A stretch of DNA of 64,000 nt from Nostoc sp. FACHB-280 (GTDB lineage: Bacteria; Cyanobacteriota; Cyanobacteriia; Cyanobacteriales; Nostocaceae). The DNA is taken from the NCBI RefSeq assembly GCF_014697615.1, contig NZ_JACJSD010000006.1:1-64000 (forward strand), given 5' to 3'. Shown here one piece after another: positions 36,096 through 44,427 of this stretch (positions are counted from its first letter, which is position 1; every line of letters starts with the position of its first letter). A program made the translations under genes and the position numbers. The notes under the pieces were generated by a model. It was not told the DNA's origin. It did no database searches and saw only the letters and a program-made list of their open reading frames with translations.

Positions 36096-38540
36096 ATGAA
36101 ATTTGCTTTTGTTGGGTTTGTTGTGCTGAGTGCAATTTGTTTATCTGCTGTTGACAATAATGGTGTTTATGCACAAGTAACTGCCGACAACACCCTGAAT
36201 ACAGATGTGAGTAGTAGTAACAGCATTACAAAAGGCACTCGCGTTGGCAACAATTTATTTCATAGCTTTAGTCAATTCTCTATTCCTCAAAGTGGTGAAG
36301 CATCATTTGAAAATGCTACTGATATTCAAAATATTTTTAGCCGAGTAACTGGTGGTCAAGTTTCTGATATTAATGGCAAAATCAGTGCCAAGGGTGATGC
36401 CAACTTATTTTTAATCAACCCAGCCGGGATTATTTTTGGTAAAAATGCCAGGTTAAATATTGGTGGTTCCTTTATCGGTACAACTGCCAACAGTATAAAA
36501 TTTGCCGATGGTACAGAATTTAGTGCAACCAACCTCAATCAGTCGCCATTGTTAAAGATGAGTGTACCGATAGGCTTACAGTTTGGTCAAAACTCAGGAA
36601 AAATTGCCTTACAAGGAACTGGACATCATCTCACCTCTAAAAATCCACTGATTACACCCTATGTTCCTACAATATTGGAGGCTAATTTGGCTGTGAAATC
36701 GGGACATACATTAGCACTTTTGGGTTCTTCGATTGACCTAAATGGTGGGATTTTGCTTGCTCCCCAGGGACGAGTTGAACTCGGTAGTGTAGCTGAAGGT
36801 GAAGTTAAACTCAATAGATTCAGTCAAGGGTTTAACCTGGATTATCAAAAGATTTCTAAATTTGGTGATATTAATCTTGCAGGGCGATCGCTTGTGAATG
36901 TTAATGGTATAAATGCGGGTTCTATTCAAGTACAAGGTCGCACAGTTAGCCTCACAGATGGCTCTGTATTATGGGTGCAGAACCGAGGAATTCAAAAGGC
37001 TGGAGATATTTATGTTTTCGCCTCTGATACTCTGAAATTGTCTGGTGCGACTACTGACCTGAAAATTCGTACCAGTATAATCAACGAAACTGTAAGCAGT
37101 GGTAGGAGTGGTAGTATTAGCGTTGTCACACCAAATTTAAGCGTTAACAACGGTGCAATAGTTGCGAACCGTAATTATAAATCTGCCGATAGTGGTTATA
37201 TCAACATTACAACCTCTAATTTGAATGTTAATGGTTACATTTCGACCGACCCTTCAGCCTATGCAGCAATTGGAACACTCACATTCTCTACAGGAAAAGC
37301 TGGTGATGTGAAAGTCACAACACAGAATTTATCTGTGTTAGACGGTGGTTATCTCGGCTCCACAACCTTTGGACTTGGTACGAGTGGTGCAGTTACAATT
37401 GATGCCGATCACGTAAATGTCATTGGAGCAACGCCCATCAGTATTCCTAGTGCCATTGCTAACACGAGTATTGGCCGTGGTGGTAATGCTGGGAAACTGA
37501 GACTAAATACTCGCACACTCACAATCAAGGAAAGTGGTAGTGTAACAACTGCGAGTCTTGGGGTAGGTAATGCAGGTGATTTGACTGTTAATGCCACGGA
37601 ATCGATTAACATAAGTGGCCGATCGCCAAGTGTTCCCTATGGTAGTAATATTTCATCAACTGTTGGCTCTTTGACGGCTAATTATTATACCCAATTATCA
37701 AATGTGAGCGAAATTCCTAGAGGCTCTTCAGGACAAGTGAGTGTCAATACTCATATCCTCAAAATTAGTGATGAAGCCAGAATTAATACTGGTAACTATG
37801 GGATTGGGAATGCAGGCGCACTGAACATCAATACTGAAATGCTGGAGTTAAATAAGGGCTTTTTAGCGAGTTTTACAGCTTCAGGACAAGGCGGTGATAT
37901 CAATATCCACACAAACGCGCTCATTCTTCGAGATCAGAGTTTGATTATAGGAACTGCTTTAGGTTCAGGAGATGGCGGCAATATTATGATTAATTCGCCA
38001 GTTATTGTCGGCTTTAACAATAGTGACATTATGGCTAACGCGGTCACAGGTCGCGGTGGTAATATTCAAATCACAACTCAAGGTATTTTTGGATTGAAGT
38101 TTCGCCCCCAACTGACACCAGGAAACGATATTACTGCCAGTTCACAGTTTGGGGTGAATGGCACAGTACAAGTTAATAACGTTGGTGTTGACCCCAATTC
38201 AGGTTTAGTGGAATTACCAGGAAATGTCAGTAATCCATCTCAACAACTTGCTAGTGGATGTGCAAATGCCAACGGTAGTAGTTTTATCGCCACAGGACGA
38301 GGTGGCATACCGCAAAATCCCACAAAGGACATGAGGAGCGATCACACCTGGTCAGATGTGCGCGATATATCTGCATTCCACACCACAAAACCAGCACAAG
38401 CACAAATCTCTAAATCACCAGAAACACTTGTCCAAGCAACAGGTGTACATCGTCGGACTGATGGTACAATTGAACTAGTTGCTAATAAATCTTCTATTTC
38501 CGTACCAACACAATTAACCTGTAAAGCCGTTTCTCAATAG
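36096..38540 (+). CDS. TPS-domain exoprotein, copy A2
   Basis: An 814-residue paralogue with a signal peptide ending VYA/QV, a TPS domain (NLFHSFSQFSIPQSG, NLFLINPAGIIFGKNARLNI) and a beta-helix body. The conserved tail has GRGGIPQNPTKDMRSDHTWS and a final LTCKAVSQ. In the tail, the HIP1 octamer found in all sister genes is mutated (GCGATCAC at about 38338), giving RSDH in place of RSDR. The 5' leader and 3' spacer class match A1. The LRV gene follows after only 30 bases. Confidence 0.9.
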   Translation: MKFAFVGFVVLSAICLSAVDNNGVYAQVTADNTLNTDVSSSNSITKGTRVGNNLFHSFSQFSIPQSGEASFENATDIQNIFSRVTGGQVSDINGKISAKGDANLFLINPAGIIFGKNARLNIGGSFIGTTANSIKFADGTEFSATNLNQSPLLKMSVPIGLQFGQNSGKIALQGTGHHLTSKNPLITPYVPTILEANLAVKSGHTLALLGSSIDLNGGILLAPQGRVELGSVAEGEVKLNRFSQGFNLDYQKISKFGDINLAGRSLVNVNGINAGSIQVQGRTVSLTDGSVLWVQNRGIQKAGDIYVFASDTLKLSGATTDLKIRTSIINETVSSGRSGSISVVTPNLSVNNGAIVANRNYKSADSGYINITTSNLNVNGYISTDPSAYAAIGTLTFSTGKAGDVKVTTQNLSVLDGGYLGSTTFGLGTSGAVTIDADHVNVIGATPISIPSAIANTSIGRGGNAGKLRLNTRTLTIKESGSVTTASLGVGNAGDLTVNATESINISGRSPSVPYGSNISSTVGSLTANYYTQLSNVSEIPRGSSGQVSVNTHILKISDEARINTGNYGIGNAGALNINTEMLELNKGFLASFTASGQGGDINIHTNALILRDQSLIIGTALGSGDGGNIMINSPVIVGFNNSDIMANAVTGRGGNIQITTQGIFGLKFRPQLTPGNDITASSQFGVNGTVQVNNVGVDPNSGLVELPGNVSNPSQQLASGCANANGSSFIATGRGGIPQNPTKDMRSDHTWSDVRDISAFHTTKPAQAQISKSPETLVQATGVHRRTDGTIELVANKSSISVPTQLTCKAVSQ

Positions 38541-38570
38541 TGAACACGATATTAGTCTATCAAAGGACGA

Positions 38571-41024
38571 GTGGTGGAATTGATGCAAATCAGTGATCAA
38601 TCAGAAATTGCTGTTGCCAAAAGTCTTAATACTGCACCAGAATTATTAGCAGAATTGGCAAGACATAAAGATATAAAAGTCCGTCAAGCTGTAGCCAGAA
38701 ATCCCCATACTCCAACTTATACTTTATTTCTCTTGGCAGAAGAATTTCCCCAAGATTTTCTGCACAATCCTATTTTTCCGACACTAGATTTAGAAAATCC
38801 AGAATCAGTAATTCCCGGTTCATCCCTACAGACAATTTTAGCTTGTGACGATGCTCCTCAAGAATGGTTACACAGATTCGCCATTTCTGGATATCATTAT
38901 CATTTAGTGGGAATTGTGCAGAATCCTCAAGTTAGTAAACAAGTATTAGAATTAGCCGTAGAAAATCCTTCTGGCGATGCGTTTATTCATGAATTAATCA
39001 AAATGCACGTCAATATTGCCGGAGAAATGGATTCATGCTGGCAAGAATATGCAGAAAATAAATTACCACAGATTATCGCAGCGAGCTTTTCTGACTTTGC
39101 AGCAGTGGGATGTTACTCCCGCAATCATTCTCAAGGACATTATTATCAATTTATTTTGTGGCAATTAGGAATTACACCTGATTTGCAACTCAAGCAAACT
39201 TCAGAATATGTGCAAACAGCCATTGCTAAATCTAGCGAGACTCCACCAGCATATTTACGGCAATTCTTAAATACAAAATTTAAAATTACCACCCTGATTG
39301 AAGTTGCTAAAAATAAAAACACACCTCTTGAATGTTTAATTGAACTTGCTGATCATCGTAGTCGGTTAATCAGGGAAGCTACTATGCTAAATCCTAGTTT
39401 ACCAAGGTCAATCGTTAATGATTTTTTTCAAGAAAGATTTTTAGCCACCCATCCCCATACACAAGTAGAAAAATTACGGGAACTTTGTCAAAGTAAATGG
39501 TCATTTATTAGATGGCAAGTTGCGAAACATCCTAATTTAGAATTAAGTGACTTAAAAACGTTAGCGCAATCCTCTGATTGGAGAGTCAGAGAATGTGTTG
39601 CTGGTCATCCTGGTGCTGATTTAGATATACTTCAAAAGCTAACCCAAGATAAGAGCGTTCGTGTTCGTCAAGCAGTGGCATTAAATAGCCAAACACCGCC
39701 AGAATGTTTGGAGAGATTATCAGGCGATCGCAATATATCTGTTCAAGCTAATGTAGCTAAAAATCCTCATACTCCATTAGATATTTTACTACTGCTTTAT
39801 CAAAACCAAGATAGACGTATACTGCAAAAGCTTGCCTATAATCCTGGTCTTCCACAAGAATTACAACAGCAATTACAGTTACACTTTCCTCAGACAAAAC
39901 CTCATAATATTTATCTACACTGGAGACTTTTCAGCGAACCATATAGCTATGAAGGAACTCAAATTGAAGAAATACATCAACAAGAACAACATGCACTAGC
40001 CACAAGTGCAATGACTCCAATTCCTCAATTATTAGAAATACTGAGAATTACACCAGTTGATATTTATTGGGAAGCAGTACGTAATATTTGTCAACAGGTG
40101 GTTTGTAATCCTGAGCTATCTTCAGAAATTTTATTAGAAATTTTAGATATTCGTAGTGTAGATGTATATGCAGCAGTAGCTTCTCATCCCCATATCTCTG
40201 ATGCAGTGTGCGAGAGAATAGCCAAATTTAAAGAATATCGATTACGCTTATTGATGTTACAAAATCCCAATATATCGCCAGCATTTATCGAGAAATCTTT
40301 GTACGATAAACGTGCAGAAGTTCGTCAATATGCTTTAAAAATCTACCAAGAAAAGTTTGCAAATACAAGTAATTTTATCCTTCAATACAACGAGGCTATT
40401 GATGAGAATACACCACTGCCGAAATTAGCTGAACTAGCCAATCATAAATCAGTACTGATCCGCGAAGCTGTTGCCAAAAATCCTCGAATAATAGAAGCGT
40501 ATAGTAGTCCCAAAAGTAAGAGCTGCTTAGAAAAACTCGCCCAAGACAAAAATCAACTTGTACAACTAGCTATTACTAATAATATCAATGCTCCAATTCA
40601 TATACTAGAAAAATTGGCTAATAATCATCAATATGACCATTATGAATATATTGTTTATTCGCGTGGTCATAAGCGTAAAGAACATAAAGTTTTCATAGCG
40701 GCAGTCAAAAGATTAATTCAAATCGCGCCTACAATTGCGAGTAAATATCTAGCTAATTTTATTGAACCAAGGTTTTATAGCCTGGATACAATACCATTTC
40801 GTTTAGCACTTCTCCAACATCCCGCCGCACCTATTGAATATTTAGCTCAAAATTTACAAAAATTACGTTCGTTTCCTTGGTATGAACGTTATGTTATTAG
40901 CCAACATCCGCAAATAACTACAGAAATTCTCCAATTTCTCTTGCAAGATGCAAATCGAGTTGTACGAGCAGCAGCCAAAGCAAGATTGAATCAAAAACTT
41001 CAACAACACGTAAAGATTAAGTAA
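38571..41024 (+). CDS. Leucine-rich-repeat-variant (LRV) repeat protein
   Basis: An 817-residue alpha-solenoid made of about 24-residue units with the pattern LA.....DxxVRxAVAxNPxTP (for example ARHKDIKVRQAVARNPHTP, LAQSSDWRVRECVAGHPGA, LSGDRNISVQANVAKNPHTP). This matches the LRV/HEAT-like family, usually a protein-binding scaffold. There is no signal peptide or membrane segment, so it should be cytoplasmic. The start is one of two adjacent GTG codons (38571, 38574) with AAAGGA just upstream; 38574 is better spaced. It sits inside the TPS array, between copies A2 and B2. Function in the array is unknown. Confidence 0.82.
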   Translation: MVELMQISDQSEIAVAKSLNTAPELLAELARHKDIKVRQAVARNPHTPTYTLFLLAEEFPQDFLHNPIFPTLDLENPESVIPGSSLQTILACDDAPQEWLHRFAISGYHYHLVGIVQNPQVSKQVLELAVENPSGDAFIHELIKMHVNIAGEMDSCWQEYAENKLPQIIAASFSDFAAVGCYSRNHSQGHYYQFILWQLGITPDLQLKQTSEYVQTAIAKSSETPPAYLRQFLNTKFKITTLIEVAKNKNTPLECLIELADHRSRLIREATMLNPSLPRSIVNDFFQERFLATHPHTQVEKLRELCQSKWSFIRWQVAKHPNLELSDLKTLAQSSDWRVRECVAGHPGADLDILQKLTQDKSVRVRQAVALNSQTPPECLERLSGDRNISVQANVAKNPHTPLDILLLLYQNQDRRILQKLAYNPGLPQELQQQLQLHFPQTKPHNIYLHWRLFSEPYSYEGTQIEEIHQQEQHALATSAMTPIPQLLEILRITPVDIYWEAVRNICQQVVCNPELSSEILLEILDIRSVDVYAAVASHPHISDAVCERIAKFKEYRLRLLMLQNPNISPAFIEKSLYDKRAEVRQYALKIYQEKFANTSNFILQYNEAIDENTPLPKLAELANHKSVLIREAVAKNPRIIEAYSSPKSKSCLEKLAQDKNQLVQLAITNNINAPIHILEKLANNHQYDHYEYIVYSRGHKRKEHKVFIAAVKRLIQIAPTIASKYLANFIEPRFYSLDTIPFRLALLQHPAAPIEYLAQNLQKLRSFPWYERYVISQHPQITTEILQFLLQDANRVVRAAAKARLNQKLQQHVKIK

Positions 41025-41112
41025 AAATCACAATAAAATTACAAAAGTACTGAAATAACAAAATCAGAAGCTGGGAAAACTAAATGCACAGTTGAATATT
41101 ACAGATAAGTTG

Positions 41113-43782
41113 ATGAAAATAACTTTGGCTGGCTTAAGTTTCATTGGTGCAATTTTCCTCTCTACTATTTGTAACAGCCGTGTTGACGCGCAAGTCATCC
41201 CTGATAATACCCTCAGCACCACAGTGTCTGGAAGTGGTACATATACTGTCACAGGTGGTACAGCGGTTGGTAATAATTTATTTCATAGCTTCAGTCAATT
41301 TGATGTTCCTAGTCCGGGTTCTGTCACTTTCAGCCACAGTACTAATATTCAAAATATTTTTAGTCGTGTCACAGGTGGTAAAGCTTCTTACATTGATGGT
41401 GCTATCAACGCCAATGCCAATTTATTTTTACTCAACCCCGCAGGCATTATTTTTGGTAAAGATGCCCGTTTGAATATTAATGGTTCCTTTGTAGGGGCAA
41501 CTGCCAATGGTATTAGATTTGATGATGGGAAGGTGTTTAGCACCGACATCACTAAACCTCCTGTGCTAACTATGAGTGTACCGATTGGTTTGCAATTAGG
41601 AGCTAATGCAGGGGCAATTCGCACTCAAGGAACCCCAGCCGATAACTTTCTGTTTGGCTCCTGGCAAAGTTTTAAAGCTACAACAATGGCGTTGGTGGGA
41701 AGTGAAATTGATATGAATCAAAGTCGTCTGACTAATCCAGACGGCAGATTTGAATTATGGGCATTAAAAAATGCTGAAGTTGGCTTGAATCATCAAGATG
41801 GCTTGCAATTAATTAGTCCGACAACAGCTGATTGGGGAAATATTTCTCTTAGACAATCCTCAGTTATTGATACTAGTGGGGTGAATGGTGGAGCTATTAA
41901 TATTCGGGGACGAGGTTTGACAGTTCAAGAAGGTTCTGGAATTGGTTCTATCACTAGGTCATTAGGGCAGGGGCAGGGTATAAATATCAAAACTACAGAA
42001 TTTGTAGATTTCTTAGGAGTATCTACCGCAACACAGTACTCTACCCCTGGTGTATACACTAGTGTAATTGGTAATCAAGGTAGAGCAGGGGATATTACAG
42101 TCGAAACCCAGCGTTTACACATAGCAAACGGCGGATGGATTCAGTCTACAGTTAGTCCTGACTTTAATTTTTTTACACGTCAGTTTATCCCTAGCAATGA
42201 CTCCAGAACTGGAGAGATTACTATTAAAGCTGCTGATGTAGAACTTAGTGGATACAATCCATTTGCTGTGAATTCTTTCCGTCCGAGTGCTATTACTACT
42301 TTAATTAGCAGTGGCAGCAACAATGAAAGTGGCAAGATCACTGTTAATGCTCAACGTGTACGTTTACGGGATGGTAGTCGCATTAGCACAGATATTCTGG
42401 GTTTTTATATTCCTGGTTTTTATGAGTTGATTACTACTGGTAAGTCTGGAGATATTACAATTGAGGCTGCTGAGAGTCTCGAAATTTCTGGAGTGACACC
42501 TGGTGGATTGACGGGTGCTGTGATTAGTTCAATTCAACCTTATGCTGAGGGTCAAGGTGGCAATATCACAATTGAGACTGGAAACTTGGCAATTTCAAAG
42601 GGTGGGACGATTTCTAGTGCTGTCGCCGGAAGTGGTCTAGCTGGAAATATAGATATTTCTGCCAAAGCTGTAGAAGTCAGTGATCCTGTGATTGATAGTT
42701 TTAGCGATACAGTTAGCGGTATTACAGTGGCTTTGGGCAAAAATGCCGTTGGTCAAGGTGGAACAATTAGCCTTACAGCAGATAGCTTGCGTGTGTTTAA
42801 TGGTGGGCAAATTACCTCTTCTAGTGCGGGACAGGGAAGAGCTGGTAGTATTGACTTGAAAGTCAAAAATGTTGATGTCCAAGGAACTTCCCAAAACTTA
42901 GTTAAGGGTAGTTACTTGCCTAGTGCGATCGCAGCTTCTTCTGCTAGTAGTTTTGCTGCGGGTTCTGTCATTATCAAATCAGATTTTGTCCAGGTCAGAG
43001 ATAGTGCCGAAATCACTGTTAGTAATACAGGTAGCGGCGATGCTGGCAATTTGGATATAACAGCTAATAATCTCTTCCTCAAACATGGTGCAAGTCTGCG
43101 TTCGGAGGTGAATGGCGGTAGTCAAGGAAATATTCTTCTTGAGGTCAATGAGGTATTGCTATTACGTCATGGCAGTAGAATTGTTACCAATGCCCTTGGT
43201 GCTTCCACAGGGGGTAATATTAATATTAATGCCGGGTTTATTGTGGGTGTAGCAAAAGAAAACAGCGACATTTCTGCAAATGCTGTCTTGGGAAGTGGTG
43301 GTAATATCCAAATTACAACTCAAGGTATTTATGGATTAAAATTCCGTGACCAACTCACGCCCCAAAGTGATATTACAGCTAGTTCGCAATTTGGGGTAAA
43401 TGGTACAGTGCAAGTCAATACTGTCAAAGTTGATCCTAATTCGGGTTTAGTTGCATTACCAGCAAATGTCACAGATCCATCTCAACAAATTGCTAGTGGT
43501 TGTGCAGGAAATAGTGACAGCAGTTTTGTTGCGACAGGAAGAGGTGGTGTCCCACAAAATCCCACACAAGAACTGAGGAGCGATCGCATTTGGTCTGATG
43601 TGCGTGATATCTCTGCATTCCACAGCAAACAACAAGTACATACACAAATCCCAAAACCCCAAGCAGTGCTTGTCCACGCAACTAGCTGGCGACGTAATAC
43701 CCAAGGCAAAGTTGAACTTGTTGCAGATCACTCTCCCAATCAAATGCAACCATCTTTAACTTGTGCTGGCATCTCTCAATAA
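41113..43782 (+). CDS. TPS-domain exoprotein, copy B2
   Basis: At 889 residues this is the longest paralogue. The start is ATG 41113 after ATAAGTTG, as in B1; the open frame begins with TTG 41092. The signal peptide ends VDA/QV. The TPS domain reads NLFHSFSQFDVPSPG, NIFSRVTGGKASYIDG and NLFLLNPAGIIFGKDARLNI. The central beta-helix differs more from the others and is longer. The tail has GVNGTVQVNTVKVDPNSGL, IASGC, RGGVPQNPTQELRSDRIWS and LTC. The stop codon overlaps the first base pairs of a MITE-like element. Confidence 0.9.
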   Translation: MKITLAGLSFIGAIFLSTICNSRVDAQVIPDNTLSTTVSGSGTYTVTGGTAVGNNLFHSFSQFDVPSPGSVTFSHSTNIQNIFSRVTGGKASYIDGAINANANLFLLNPAGIIFGKDARLNINGSFVGATANGIRFDDGKVFSTDITKPPVLTMSVPIGLQLGANAGAIRTQGTPADNFLFGSWQSFKATTMALVGSEIDMNQSRLTNPDGRFELWALKNAEVGLNHQDGLQLISPTTADWGNISLRQSSVIDTSGVNGGAINIRGRGLTVQEGSGIGSITRSLGQGQGINIKTTEFVDFLGVSTATQYSTPGVYTSVIGNQGRAGDITVETQRLHIANGGWIQSTVSPDFNFFTRQFIPSNDSRTGEITIKAADVELSGYNPFAVNSFRPSAITTLISSGSNNESGKITVNAQRVRLRDGSRISTDILGFYIPGFYELITTGKSGDITIEAAESLEISGVTPGGLTGAVISSIQPYAEGQGGNITIETGNLAISKGGTISSAVAGSGLAGNIDISAKAVEVSDPVIDSFSDTVSGITVALGKNAVGQGGTISLTADSLRVFNGGQITSSSAGQGRAGSIDLKVKNVDVQGTSQNLVKGSYLPSAIAASSASSFAAGSVIIKSDFVQVRDSAEITVSNTGSGDAGNLDITANNLFLKHGASLRSEVNGGSQGNILLEVNEVLLLRHGSRIVTNALGASTGGNININAGFIVGVAKENSDISANAVLGSGGNIQITTQGIYGLKFRDQLTPQSDITASSQFGVNGTVQVNTVKVDPNSGLVALPANVTDPSQQIASGCAGNSDSSFVATGRGGVPQNPTQELRSDRIWSDVRDISAFHSKQQVHTQIPKPQAVLVHATSWRRNTQGKVELVADHSPNQMQPSLTCAGISQ

Positions 43783-43949
43783 TATCGTGTCCGGTAAAAG
43801 ACTTATGATTAAGACCCCAGAGGAAGCAGCACCTCGGCTTCTCCTGTCGGAGACGCTGCGCGAACGCTCGGCGACCGGAAGTTGGGGAGAGGGTTTTGGT
43901 GTATCTGCACAGATTGACCGAATCATAACTGATTACCCGGACATTACAT
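43781..43949. repeat. MITE-like element, copy 2
   Basis: The left end AATATCGTGTCCGGTAAAAG and ACTTATGATTAAGACC match the inverted right end, which reads AATGTCCGGGTAATCAG and TTATGATTCGGTC on the other strand. The core holds TGTCGGAGACGCTGCGCGAA, itself a widespread Nostocales repeat. The left end begins within the stop codon of TPS gene B2. Related copies are at 4335 and 60103. Confidence 0.65.
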
Positions 43950-43973
43950 AACATAATTGATGTGTTCAATTAA

Positions 43974-44195
43974 AAATTTTGGACGCTGAAAGATAGCTTT
44001 ATATCCTACAGCGAGTTTCATCTAGCTAAAGTTAAACAAACTTTTGGCTTAACCACATCAGAAAAACGCGATATTGTCGCTGATATTTCCGAACCAACTA
44101 CCAGCAATTTACTCACAGAGACTCTTAATTATAATTTAGCGATCGCTTTAGGTATTCCTTACAGGCTCACACCCTTACTCCCACATTTTAAGTAA
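43974..44195 (+). pseudogene. Remnant of a cyanobacterial hypothetical protein gene
   Basis: An open stretch of 73 codons reads SFISYSEFHLAKVKQTFGL, then ADISEPTTSNLLTETLNYNL and AIALGIPYRL before TAA. This resembles the N-terminus of a common cyanobacterial protein family with a YxxFTLxKVKxxFxL opening and an LxETLxYNxxLALAI block. There is no ATG or other start in frame (an in-frame TAA lies at 43971), and the C-terminal two thirds are missing. The rest of 43783-44427 is the MITE and AT-rich DNA leading to the next gene. Confidence 0.65.
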
Positions 44196-44427
44196 TGCTA
44201 GGGATGTAGTTTGTCGTTGAACCAATTTATAACAGGTAATAATACTAAGTTATACCGTTTCTTGATGAAGAGGCTGTTGTATACAAAATCTCTACAGGAT
44301 TTATAAAGTGCAGCTTCTCCTAGAATTGGTATGAGAATTTTAGATTTTGAAGTTCAACCACAGACCATCTATATTCAATTTAGTATTAACAATTAATTAT
44401 TGTTAACTAAATAAACACATAGCACCA

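Noticed and set aside
43781-43949. MITE copy 2 as a riboswitch or long terminator
   Set aside because: The similarity to two other spacers is limited to its ends, the core is a known dispersed repeat and no T run follows, so a mobile repeat is the simpler reading.
43763-43951. 62-codon open frame over the MITE-like element
   Set aside because: It runs from the end of the TPS gene through the element's inverted ends and a known dispersed repeat; no ribosome-binding site.
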